From: Progne subis subis
Taxonomy: Eukaryota; Chordata; Aves; Passeriformes; Hirundinidae
Assembly: GCA_022316685.1 (NCBI GenBank)
Contig: JAKJHU010000036.1
Span: forward strand, 2,739,036 to 2,803,035
Reading direction: 5' to 3'
DNA length: 64,000 bases
The position numbers and the translations under genes are program-made. Positions 1 through 9,234 of this stretch are shown piece by piece. The notes beneath the pieces were generated by a model. It was given only the letters and a program-made list of their open reading frames with translations, was not told the origin of the DNA and ran no database searches. Numbering within the stretch: position 1 is the stretch's first letter; each line of letters starts with the position of its first letter.

Positions 1-760
1 TCACCGATTGCACAAATTGCACCTCCTGGTCACGGATTGTCCGTTCCAGAATTTTGACCCCCAAATATTTCCAGGGAGGTTGTTGTACCTTTTCTGGAGC
101 CACCTGCAGTCCATGTGAATGCAGAGCATTCAACAACTGAGGCTGTATCCTCAGCAGCTCATCCTGGGTGGGCGCAGCCACCAAAATGTCGTCCATATAA
201 TGACAGACGTGAGCTTCAGGAAACTGCTTGCAAACTCCAGACAAGGCACAGGCTACATACCATTGGTACAACATTGGCGAATTCCACATTCCTTGAGGAA
301 GAACTCTCCATTGATACCGCTGTGTGGGCTCTGCATTGTTTATTGTTGGTACCGTGAAGGCAAATTTTGGTCTGTCATCGGGATGCAGAGGGATCATAAA
401 AAAACAATCCTTCAGATCCACGATGAGGACCGGCCAGTCCGCAGGAAGCATAGTAGGCGATGGCATACCAGCCTGCAATGTTCCCATGCCTTCCATCACG
501 GCGTTGATCTTTCGGAGGTCTTGTAGTAACATCCATTTCCCAGACTTCTTTTTGATACAAAAGACAGGAGTGTTCCAGGGACTGGTAGATGGTTCCAAAT
601 GCCCCTGATCCAACTGCTCCTGTACGAGTTCACGAAGGGCGACCAGCTTGTCATGAGGGAGGGGCCACTGGTTCTCCCAGATGGGTCTGTCCACCAGCCA
701 CCGTAAAGGAGGCGTGGGATACTCTGCGCCCTTCATCACAGTGGCCCCAATCAAAAATCC
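1..760 (-). CDS. pol: ERV pol, N-terminal reverse transcriptase part (partial)
   Basis: This is the start of the retroviral polymerase, which copies viral RNA into DNA. The frame opens inside the end of the protease gene, one base back from it, and stays open to the window edge (about 250 codons). Visible reverse transcriptase landmarks, in order, are a fingers segment with LEPSTSPWNTPVF, an IVDLKDCFFMIPL block containing the first catalytic Asp, VLPQGMWNSPMLYQ, and the catalytic YMDD box at 188-199. The second catalytic pair of Asp is therefore intact. Connection, RNase H and integrase domains would lie to the left of the window. There is no own start codon; expression would need the -1 shift at 754-760. 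Confidence 0.93.
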
Positions 761-1548
761 GTTCCCAATCGCACCCCCCATGCGGCCAAAACATCCCTCC
801 CCCAGAGGTTCTGAGGAATCTCAGTAACTTGAGGCCAAATTATGGCTGTCTGTCCCTCCGGGTTCGTGATGGCCACGGGATTCTGGCTCACGTAGCATTG
901 CTTCGTTCCTCCGAAGCCCGCGATCGGTGTCTTTGCCAGGGTCAAAGGCCACTGCGGGGGCCAAGCAGCCAGGGAGAGAATGCTCACGTCAGCCCCTGTA
1001 TCTAGGAGGCCACGAAGGTGAATCTCCGATGGCGTGGCACCAACCATGGACACAGTACACAGCGTCTCAGGACGGTCTTTGGTCAGGACAGCAGTCCAGC
1101 ACACCTGAGGTGGCCCAGTAGGGCCGAAGCCACCGTCTCCTCGCGACCGGTCCTCGGTTCTGGAAACAGAAGACTTAAAAGGAACAAGTTGAGCAATTCG
1201 TGTGCCTTTTGGAATAGTCAGAGGGGGGGTGAGTGTGGAGACCATTGCGTGAATCTGTCCCGAAAAATCCGCATCAATCAGTCCCAGGTGCACTATGATA
1301 CCCTGAATGGTGGCATTGGACCTACCCATCAAAAACACGCTCATGCCATCACCCAAGGGACCAAAGGCATCCAGGGGAACCTTATGTATTTTTTCCGAAT
1401 CAATCATGACAGACTCAGCTGTGCAGACATCAACACCTGCTGAACCGTTGGTGCTGGCTGCAAGCCTGCTGAGCAGATCTCCATTGGTTGGGGCTGAGGC
1501 AGAGACATTTGTGTCGGCACGCGTCTCGCCTTCGCGCTCTGCGTCGCC
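751..1548 (-). CDS. pro: ERV dUTPase-protease (dut-pro), -1 frame after gag
   Basis: This is a fused dUTPase and aspartic protease read after a -1 shift from gag. All five dUTPase motifs are present: SAGVDV (1426-1443, inside the gag overlap), GRSN (1315-1326), GLIDADFSGQI (1252-1284), GTRIAQLV (1183-1206) and the glycine-rich RGDGGFGPTG (1114-1143). The protease follows with LLDTGAD at 988-1008, the catalytic DTG of a retropepsin dimer. The frame is open from the gag slip site to the TGA at 751-753. An ATG at 1405-1407 is in frame but lies after dUTPase motif 1, so it is unlikely to be the real start. dUTPase would lower dUTP during reverse transcription; protease would cut Gag and Gag-Pro-Pol. 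No disabling change is visible. Confidence 0.9.
   Translation of the reverse strand, partial: GDAEREGETRADTNVSASAPTNGDLLSRLAASTNGSAGVDVCTAESVMIDSEKIHKVPLDAFGPLGDGMSVFLMGRSNATIQGIIVHLGLIDADFSGQIHAMVSTLTPPLTIPKGTRIAQLVPFKSSVSRTEDRSRGDGGFGPTGPPQVCWTAVLTKDRPETLCTVSMVGATPSEIHLRGLLDTGADVSILSLAAWPPQWPLTLAKTPIAGFGGTKQCYVSQNPVAITNPEGQTAIIWPQVTEIPQNLWGRDVLAAWGVRLGTDF
754..760 (-). promoter_or_regulatory. Candidate pro-pol -1 ribosomal frameshift site
   Basis: The minus-strand heptamer GGATTTT fits the X XXY YYZ rule in the protease frame (G GAT TTT) and is followed directly by the protease TGA stop (751-753). A -1 slip moves into the open pol frame. The GGAUUU core is the same as that of the mouse mammary tumour virus pro-pol site (established knowledge). 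Function here is inferred. Confidence 0.75.
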
Positions 1549-3389
1549 TTTCCCGAACTGCCCAACAGCTGACCATTCACATGCACTGTCGCCTTACATG
1601 CATTTGCAGCATGATTCGGCCTTCCACATCGTGCACAATAAAACAAGACAGCCATAGACTCCTGTGCCTTTCCGCCCTGTTTCTTCCTGGTCCGAGCACC
1701 CCACTGCTGCTGTTGCACCCCCTGGGGAATGACCCAAGCAGGCTGCACAGCAGCAGCCACAGCCGGTTGCACGGCCGGCTGGACCGCCGTAGTCACCGTC
1801 GGTTGAACAACCGTAGCCACAGCTGGCTGCACAGCTGTAGGCACGGCAACCACCTGTTGGCTGGAAGGGGATACCTTTGCACAGGCTCCAATCATGTCGG
1901 ACATGGATGGTTCCCTGGGAAGCGCTTCAATTATCCTCTTGCAAACTGCATTGCAGTTGCCCTGAGAAAGGGATTGAATCATGAGCTTCTTTGTTGTAGG
2001 ATCACTCACCTGCTTCTCCACAGCAGCCGTCAGCCGTCCTGCAAAGCACAGGAAGGGCTCATCAACTCCCTGGACAATCGTTGCATAGGGCTGCTGGGGA
2101 GTAGCCAGCTGTAAGGTCTGAACCAGGGCTGCCATGCCTGTTTGTTGGCACTGCTCCTGGACCAAGGGATCATAACCAGCCTGCCCTTCGGCCCGGATAT
2201 AATTGCCTGTTCCCATTAGCATATCGATATTAACCATACACCTAGGATCACCCTGACCTAGTGTCCTATTCCGTTCCACCGCTCTGGTTGCCAGCTGAGT
2301 CCATTTATTCTCAAAAAAGTCATATTCAACCGGAGGAAAAAGGGCTCGAGCCAAGCTCTGAATGTCAAAGGGTGTCAAAAGACTGGCATTAAAATAACGG
2401 AGAACCTGCATCACCTCAGCTGAGCCCAGACCATACTTCCCGACTGCATCACGCAGTTCTGTCAAAGCCTGCCAAGCCAAGGGTTGATAGGTGTTATGAG
2501 TAGCACCCTGAAGGACAGGAAAGGCCTGAAGACCCTCAGATGAAGCAGCAGCACCTGCCTTATCCTGCCCTGTGGACTGCACAGGGTCAGATGCAGGCAC
2601 TCGGCTAGGGACTGGCTGTACCTCAGGCACTGCAGGTCCCGCACCAGCACTCAATCCTTCAACCTTAGCCTTTACTTCATCCCAGAACTGGCCGCGGTCT
2701 CCTGGCCTTACGGTCACCTGACAAGGGGGGGGCGTCCAAGCTGTTGTCAAAGAGCCAACAGCACGGGAACTTTTGCCCTTATCAAAGACCGGCCGCATTC
2801 CAGCTGTGTCCCCGCTCGCGCTGAACTTAAACACCTCGCCGCCCGTAGCCGCCACAATGCTAGCAGCGGGAAGCGGGGGCGGGGCCGGACCAGCCGCTGG
2901 TGTCGGGCCCGCCGCATCCGCAGCGGAGCTGGAGCCCGCACCGGTCGCCGGAGACCGGTCAGATGCCTCTGCGGCAGGCACAACTGCTGGGGAGTTCGTG
3001 TCGCATCTAGGAGGAGGCGGAGATCGCGCCTCCTTCCCTGGCGGGGCCGCGTCAGTCCCTGCTGGCAGCCCATTAGAACCAGCCGCATCAGAGCCCCTTC
3101 CCGCCCCGCGAGCATCGCCAGCAGCCCATGGGGCCGGCGCGGGAGGCGGAGTGTCCGGAACCCCCCCGAGAAGGGGTCCCTCAGGGGCCCGGGAGCCCGC
3201 GGCCCCCCCCACCCCAGAGCGGGGCGAAGCTGTCAGCCCGTGCAGGAAGGCGGCGCCCGCCGAGAGGCTGACCGGGGCCCTGCCTCCAGCATCGTCCTGC
3301 GGCGGCACGGGGGCAGAGGCAGCCAGTACAGCCGCCTCCGGACCCGGGCTGGGCGGCAGGGCGGGCAGCGCCACGTCACCCGACTCCAT
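1404..3389 (-). CDS. gag: ERV gag, capsid and nucleocapsid part
   Basis: This encodes the structural polyprotein. From an ATG at 3387-3389 (the frame is open further upstream) it runs to the TGA at 1404-1406. The first 220 or so codons are GC-rich and low in complexity, rich in Pro, Ala and Gly. Capsid follows, with FPVLQGATHNTYQPLAW near its start and a clear major homology region at 2031-2078 (IVQG-EP-F--RL pattern). A spacer of AVQPA-like repeats (about 1735-1855) separates capsid from nucleocapsid, which has a single CCHC zinc knuckle (CARCGRPNHAANAC, 1596-1637). The matrix region lies upstream in another frame (3390-4050), so this ORF is the downstream part of a broken gag. Whether the ATG at 3387-3389 is ever used is unknown. 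Confidence 0.88.
   Translation of the reverse strand: MESGDVALPALPPSPGPEAAVLAASAPVPPQDDAGGRAPVSLSAGAAFLHGLTASPRSGVGGAAGSRAPEGPLLGGVPDTPPPAPAPWAAGDARGAGRGSDAAGSNGLPAGTDAAPPGKEARSPPPPRCDTNSPAVVPAAEASDRSPATGAGSSSAADAAGPTPAAGPAPPPLPAASIVAATGGEVFKFSASGDTAGMRPVFDKGKSSRAVGSLTTAWTPPPCQVTVRPGDRGQFWDEVKAKVEGLSAGAGPAVPEVQPVPSRVPASDPVQSTGQDKAGAAASSEGLQAFPVLQGATHNTYQPLAWQALTELRDAVGKYGLGSAEVMQVLRYFNASLLTPFDIQSLARALFPPVEYDFFENKWTQLATRAVERNRTLGQGDPRCMVNIDMLMGTGNYIRAEGQAGYDPLVQEQCQQTGMAALVQTLQLATPQQPYATIVQGVDEPFLCFAGRLTAAVEKQVSDPTTKKLMIQSLSQGNCNAVCKRIIEALPREPSMSDMIGACAKVSPSSQQVVAVPTAVQPAVATVVQPTVTTAVQPAVQPAVAAAVQPAWVIPQGVQQQQWGARTRKKQGGKAQESMAVLFYCARCGRPNHAANACKATVHVNGQLLGSSGKATQSAKARRVPTQMSLPQPQPMEICSAGLQPAPTVQQVLMSAQLSLS
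1499..1554 (-). promoter_or_regulatory. Candidate gag-pro -1 frameshift signal: slippery heptamer plus stem-loop
   Basis: The minus-strand heptamer GGGAAAG at 1548-1554 is in phase with gag (G GGA AAG). It lies just after the zinc-knuckle codons, and the -1 frame is open from here through dUTPase and protease. After a 5-nt spacer, GCAGAG (1537-1542) can pair with CTCTGC (1499-1504), and CGCG (1533-1536) with CGCG (1520-1523) nested inside. This is the usual slip-spacer-stem layout. Pairing was done by eye, with no energy calculation. Confidence 0.7.
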
Positions 3390-4050
3390 CGGATAGGTAA
3401 CGGTCGTGTGGCAGAACAAACAATGCACAGTGACCGAATCTCGGCCAAAAGAAAGTGAAGCCCGCTTCCCCTGGCCGCCCCCCCCACCAAAGCTGGAAAG
3501 GCATGGAGAGGAGGCGACCCCGCCCCGCTCCGGCTGCCCGGCGGAGCAGGGACCGGCAAGATCGGCCCCAGGCTCGGTGGGGCTCTGCCCCGCCTCTGCC
3601 TGAGACCAGCGCCAGAACCCGAGGGGGGGAAACCCCCCCGCGCAGGAACGGAGGAGGAAGGGGAAGAATCACAAAGGAGCTCAAGTTCCTACAGCTCAAG
3701 ATTCCGGTTCTGACATAATGACCCCGCCTCCTTCCAGCTCTCTTGTCCAGCTTCTGACCGGGGCTTTCAGCCTTTGAGCTGTAAGGAGTCAACTTAAATA
3801 CCACTCTCTCAAATAATTTCCACTGCAAAAATAATTCTGCAATTTCTTCATCATGTTCTATATCAAGGCAGTCTAACATACAGTCCCGCAGGAGATACCA
3901 CTCTCGTCAACTAATCGCAGATCCTGGAGTGGGAAAGAACCCATGTCGCCTTCCCCATGCAGATAGACTCTGAAGCCCCTCTTGGGATATCTGAGCATCC
4001 TTCCGCTCCAAGATATCTCCCCAAAGTTCCCAAACTAAGGAATCCTCCAT
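3390..4050 (-). pseudogene. gag: Broken 5' end of ERV gag (matrix region)
   Basis: An ATG at 4048-4050 is the first good start after the primer binding site. It opens a frame of acidic and hydrophobic residues that looks like a matrix domain (MEDSLVWELWGDILERKDAQ at its start). The frame meets a TGA at 3907-3909, then continues in the same frame with matrix-like sequence (LDCLDIEHDEEIAELF, then FERVVFKLTPY). It never joins the capsid frame, which is offset by one base. At least one nonsense change and one net frameshift therefore separate the gag start from capsid. The frame offset probably arose in one of the long C or G runs between about 3478 and 3640, which are indel-prone. Matrix identity is inferred from position and general character, not from a diagnostic motif. 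Confidence 0.65.
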
Positions 4051-4109
4051 GATAAACACAAAACGGGCAAAGAGGGGAAGGAAAAACTCACCAAACCGTC
4101 CGTCCACTA

Positions 4110-4119
4110 GGGGTCACCA
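4110..4119 (-). other. Retroviral primer binding site, tRNA-Trp-like
   Basis: The minus strand reads TGGTGACCCC two bases after the LTR end. The first ten bases match the 3' end of tRNA-Trp, the primer of avian leukosis-type viruses (established knowledge). The match weakens after base 10, so the assignment is probable but not certain. Confidence 0.75.
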
Positions 4120-4121
4120 GA

Positions 4122-4703
4122 TGTCACTGAGACACACAAAGCAATCACACGTAGACAAGAGATCTTTGCAAGGCAGAGGTCCTTCTGATCCCAGTTCACT
4201 GCTCTGAGAGCAGAGAGAGCAGGAAGAGGAAGAGAGCCTCTTTGTTTATTCTTTACTTTTTATACATTTGTGGGTCTAGCAGGAGATTGGCTTTTGGGGG
4301 TTTCCACCCCTCAGCCTCAGTAGCCAGAACAACTATCAGTTACAGTTGTTTTTCAGGTTAGAAATATGCAAACAAAGGACAAAGAATGAAAAACAAAGGA
4401 TTTGTTTATGTTACATCTGTGGGAAAGGTAGAAAACTGCTCTAATATTGTACAGTAACTAAAAGATCTGACTCCATTATGAAAATCAAAAGGCTTAATAA
4501 AAAAACTCAGAAAAACCAGGGTAACAAGTCCTCTCTCAGCAGGGTATGGCAGTACAATAATGTGCACACCCAGCTACAAAATATGTGATAGGCACCAGGC
4601 CAGGACTCGATCCAGCTTGTACATGGCCGGGCTGTTCCAAAAGTGGTTCTGAGAAACATGGATGTGTCAACAACTGAGTCAAGTCAGAGTTTGCTCCCTG
4701 ACA
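4122..4703 (-). mobile_element. 5' LTR of the ERV
   Basis: The inner edge is fixed by the primer binding site: on the minus strand the LTR ends in TGACA at 4122. The outer edge is best placed at 4703, where the minus strand starts TGTCAGGGAG, pairing with the revcomp of the inner end TGTCACTGAG in 8 of 10 positions and resembling betaretroviral LTR starts. A second possible outer edge is 4541 (minus TGCTGAGAGA), with only TG/CA agreement. A TATA box and an AATAAA lie at 4245-4264. The target-site duplication cannot be tested because the 3' LTR is outside the window. Confidence 0.72.
4245..4264 (-). promoter_or_regulatory. LTR TATA box and overlapping poly(A) signal region
   Basis: On the minus strand TATAAAAAGT (4255-4264) is followed within five bases by AATAAA (4245-4250). 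Transcription would start about 25-30 bases after the TATA box, that is, after the AATAAA. This implies that the poly(A) signal lies in U3 and that R is short, as in Rous sarcoma and mouse mammary tumour viruses (established knowledge). Confidence 0.65.
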
Positions 4704-7700
4704 TGGACCACAAAGAAAGCATAGACGTATTTTATATATCTTAAGAAGTTCTAGCTCTGGAGACATGCTCCCTAGCAAACAGAAGGAAGGGTATTTAAGC
4801 AACATATAAAAATTATGGAAGACTGCAGTAGACTTTTCCATTCTAGTCAGAAATAACAGTTTCCCTACAGTGATCTGAAGTGTAGGGTAAGATAAAAAGT
4901 AAGCCTCATGAAAAAACTGAGAGTTCATAATGGGCACATTGGCCTATTAGCTGAGAAATTTAAAGCCTGAATTTAAAAATATGTACCACTTTCCAAATTC
5001 TGAAGTGTAGAGAGTGACAGTTGTTAAGTCATATACCAAAATCTTCCTGGGATTAACAACTGCAAATTACCTGGAAAAACATCCCAGAGAGATATCCTGA
5101 GGCGAGCATGGACATGGAGCCAGTTTGCAGGAGAGAAAAGACAAGGGCTTTCCAAAGGCTCCACCACTCCACAGGAGGAGAAGGCAGGGCTTGCAGTGAG
5201 GCACCAGAGGCTCCCTGATGCTGATATCTCTGAGCGATGGCTGGCTTCCACAGCCAAAGGGTATTGCAGCAGCTTCTGTGCCCAGCCACCGTGCAGCACA
5301 TTAGAGTTACAAAAAGGCTTCTCAGCTGCATATAACCCAGCTGAGACAGCATGAGCACTGCTATACAAATAGGTTCAGCATTTTAAAAGTTAGCCGAATG
5401 CGGCCCACCTCCTTTTCTCCTTCCCTCTCCCTCTCTTTGCTTCTTACTCTTCCTCTTCCTCTGTATTTCTCATTTGTTTTGTAATACTACTACAGCATTT
5501 CTATGTAAAGCTTTTATGTACATCCTCTAGGTGTAATAGCTAGGGATAGCTGCCAACATTTGCAGAATAAAAAGCAGGTATATTCTGTTATGAAAATGTT
5601 ATCATTATCATGAGTTTAGGTTTAATTTTCAAGCACAGAGGAACAAATTTTGGTCAATGTTTAAAAAAAATGCTTTAGTAAAAAGACACCACAATTACTC
5701 TTTCGAAATTCAACAATTTTTCAAATCATTGTCAAAGGAAAAGTGTCTTTATTGTGGCAGGCAGCTTTGTTTCTTTTTGCTAGGCACACCTAGATACCAA
5801 ACATCTGAGAATATTCAGACCTACATATTCCTTAAACACCTGATGGCAATAAATGAGTAGTCATCCTCTATTTCCCAGACCAGTCTAAGGGATATCACAC
5901 TGTCACACACATTTTGAAGCCTCCTAGATTGACTAGGAGAATGCCTAGTGAATGCAAGAGACTGGCAATGATTAAATACCTAATTCACAGGTTCTTACCT
6001 AGATTGGCATATCAGGTTCCTTTCAGATCTCTGAAAAAATTATTTACTTAGTTACTGACAAGAGAAGTTTAATTTTCAGAATCTCTCACTTATTGTGCAT
6101 AATTTAATTTATCAGCACTTCTAAGACTGAGTCTTTGCCAATCGATTTTTTTTTAAGTCTTACCATTATCTTTCACTACAGAGTTTGCATTCACTGAAGA
6201 AAACACTTTAGTGAGAGCTGCAGCATGTTCTTTGGCAGTTCAAGGCTTTGACAAATCCAGTTACCAATGAACTTCACATCAGGAACAGGACAACATTATT
6301 GAGAAAATATGTGAGATACCAGCATATTTTATCTTCATAATTCCATCTTTCATGACAGGATAATTTTTATTTTTCTTTTGCCACATGTCTGAACAATATC
6401 AACATTACAGTATTATAACATTATAATGCAGCACTAATGGAGTGGAAACTCTTGAAAGACTCATTCTAACCTGGCACGAGGCAGGTGTAAAGACATGGTT
6501 TTGCAAGACTGAGCCACACAGCTGAAAGAATAAGTCCAACATGACTCTCCACTAGTAAAATTCCTTAAAAGCTAATGTTTCTATGGGTAAGTATGTGCAT
6601 AGGAAGAGGTTAAATATTTACTAGGGATTCAGAAAAAAAAGCATTTCTTCTCAGAAAGACCATAAAGGGATAACACATCCATAGTATAGAATTCAAATGT
6701 GGAACTCCTTGCCACAGGGAACATGAATACTGAATTTTACATGGATTCACATGGCATAAATTCTTATATGAGAAATGTCAGGGTCTATTTAGAACAGAGG
6801 TACCACATCCTGTTCAGGAATAGCCTGAGTCACGAGTCAGCGTATTCAAACATTCAGAGACTATTCAGAGGCCTTCCCTCAGCATTTGCTATTGACTGCT
6901 GTGTGAGACAGGGTACAGCGGGGAAGTGAACACTGACTGGTCCAACACACCATAGCTATTCCTCTGGTTTTATGAGTCCACAGACAAAAAAACTGCCCTT
7001 CATAGTGAGCAATCCAACATCCCTTAGTATTCCACAGTGAAGTTTTTAAAGCCATTAACCCATAAAATACAGAACTAATCTACAAATCTTGAGGGGATTC
7101 TACTCTTTTTCCTATGGATACTCATGCCTTCTATACACAAGGAAACAACTATAGTAAAAAACAAAGAGGATTCCACAAAGCCCCAGTGCCTTGTCTTGCC
7201 TGAAGTTCAGCATGCACTACAGTTACTAAGTGCCACTGACAAGGAGAAATATGAGACCATGTTTCCATGCACAGATGAGTGTGCTGAACAGAGGCCAGTT
7301 GTTTAATAGGAAGTGTGAAGAACCATTGCCACTCCCATTTCCTTTAGAAAGAATACCTATAAATGAGGGAGTCTAGATATTAAGGTTACCTATACTTCCA
7401 ATCTATACTTCCACTGGCTAATATAACACTAAAATTTAGGCAATACAAAGCCTAAGCTGCTTCTCTGAATGTAGTTGAGCGCTGCCATATAACACAGAGG
7501 AGTACTTTGTGCAGGACACAATACATGCCTTCCTTTCTTCCATTTGAAAGCAATGCTGCTAATTGAGGAAAGTCCCAGGCTTTCTGCTGCCATGGCCAGT
7601 GTCAAAAATTGAACAGCATGGAATGCTTCTGCTAACAAACAATAAGAAAAGCAGGCAGGATGGGTCTCCTCTCCAAACATAAACCCCCAGGCAAGATTAT

Positions 7701-9234
7701 GCATGGTGACAGGGAGCCCTGAGGCATTTGCAGCAGACGGAATATTTCCAGACAGATGAAAACACATTGTACTGCCAGAGCCACATGAGCCATTTCTGAT
7801 TTGGTCAGCATCATCTTATGCATGATTAAGTAATGACTCTGTATTCAGCTTTACAGTAGGAGAACTGCCCAGCTTAAGGCATCCTAATTCTTTTCCTTTT
7901 TGATTGACTGCAACTGCTCTCTTATGGGAAACCTGACAAATGTTTTTCTTGGATGCATGTGCGTATTTTTTCTTGTCCAAACAGTCTGATATCTTTACTT
8001 TATATTCTTCTATTTTGTAAATTAACATTCTAAAATCTAATATCCTTGTTAAGCATTTACAACATTAAAATGCTGTATACTGTACTGTGTATAAGGAGAC
8101 TTAGACAACTCTTCACTCACTGAACTCTGTTTATGTCACTTTCAATTATTTGAGAATAACCAAATGATTATTATATTGTGGATGTGGTCTGTATTTCTCT
8201 GCACCTTTCTTCTGTTTATCTTGAAAAGAACATTTCAAAAGCCCGATTAAATAAGTATAAATAAATAATGGTATCTTGTAATAGTAGTTTTGAAAAGACT
8301 GGGGGAAAAAAAAAAAAAAGTGGGAACCCAGAAACAACTTTTTTATTATATCCTATAAAACTTAATAGGCTGACAGAAGAGGTATTACCTTGCTCCATGA
8401 GGAAATTTATGTTAGCAGCACTGATCTATTTTCCTCTGCCTCCTTCTTCATCTTCTAAGCCACTGAATATAGGTCATTAGTTTAAAATGCATTCCTACAT
8501 CATCACAGCTGTATCCCGTCTGCACTGTTGAATGAACATGAGAGCTTGCCCAAAGGAGCCATGGCATTGAGGGAACAAGGCTCGATTTTCTCTTAAAACC
8601 CAGTGTTTCTTTTCCCAACCGGACTTCAGAGGAAAGAGAGCCATCTACTGCTCTATACAAGACATGCTGCAGCATGTCATTTTAGGCGGATGATTTGAAA
8701 TGTCAGGGTGGGATTTAGAGAAGGAAGTGGAAACCTCTGCTGTTTTCCTCTTTTATGTTGTGGAGTCAAGTTCCAAGGAAAGCAGGGCGCTGAGCAGTGC
8801 TGTCCACCTCTTCCCCAGCCTCGCACAGAGCACAGCTGCATCCAGCAATATAAGTAACCAGGGCAAAAGCGTCTGAATACAAACAACTGTCCTTTTTAGA
8901 AATAAAAATAAATAAAGTCTGAAAATACTTCAAATCCTCCACTTCTGGAGGATGCATCACGAGTATGACACTGACAGAGCAGACCAACAACCAGCAGTGC
9001 CTGGTGGGTTGGACAGACGCAAACCACGCCTGTTTCCACACAACTATACACAAAGTCAGCCTCCAGGGTGTAAGGAATGACATCCTTATCTGCTGTGACA
9101 AAGCTAAGTGCTCCTCACACACTCCTGAATCTGTATTCATGGGTATCACCTTTTGCCTGTGGGGCTGAAGCCTCACAATCAAGCTGCTTTTGGTGCAATG
9201 ATCCGAGGAGACAGCAAGCCAGAGGAATCCATGT
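4704..9234. other. Intergenic, AT-rich, no gene recognised
   Basis: Only short open frames without recognisable motifs occur on either strand. There is an A14 run at 8306-8319. The segment 5080-5340 is somewhat GC-richer but shows no domain, splice pattern or repeat signature that I can name. Confidence 0.6.

Larger units (their letters stand above)
1..4703 (-). mobile_element. Betaretrovirus-like (class II) endogenous retrovirus, 5' portion, truncated by window edge
   Basis: Read on the minus strand, the order is LTR, primer binding site, gag, dUTPase-protease, pol. The genes use three frames, each stepped by -1 from the one before. A dUTPase fused ahead of the protease and separate gag/pro and pro/pol frameshifts are betaretroviral traits. 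Protease and the visible pol are open; gag is open from capsid onward but broken in the matrix region. The rest of pol, any env and the 3' LTR lie outside the window, so insertion age cannot be estimated from LTR divergence here. It stands 7 kb upstream of SLC17A5 in the opposite orientation. Class assignment is firm from the motifs; the exact family is not known to me. Confidence 0.93.

Noticed and set aside
1405..1407. ATG at the gag-pro junction as the start of dUTPase-protease
   Set aside because: It lies downstream of dUTPase motif 1, which is only read from the gag overlap. A -1 frameshift explains the whole domain better.
1488..2114. Plus-strand 208-codon open frame inside gag
   Set aside because: It is the antisense shadow of capsid-nucleocapsid coding sequence, with no recognisable domain.
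4536..5368. Minus-strand open frames next to the ERV LTR (133, 114 and 101 codons) as host or viral genes
   Set aside because: No motif, no start context and no link to the ERV body. The first overlaps the LTR and reads into flanking DNA.
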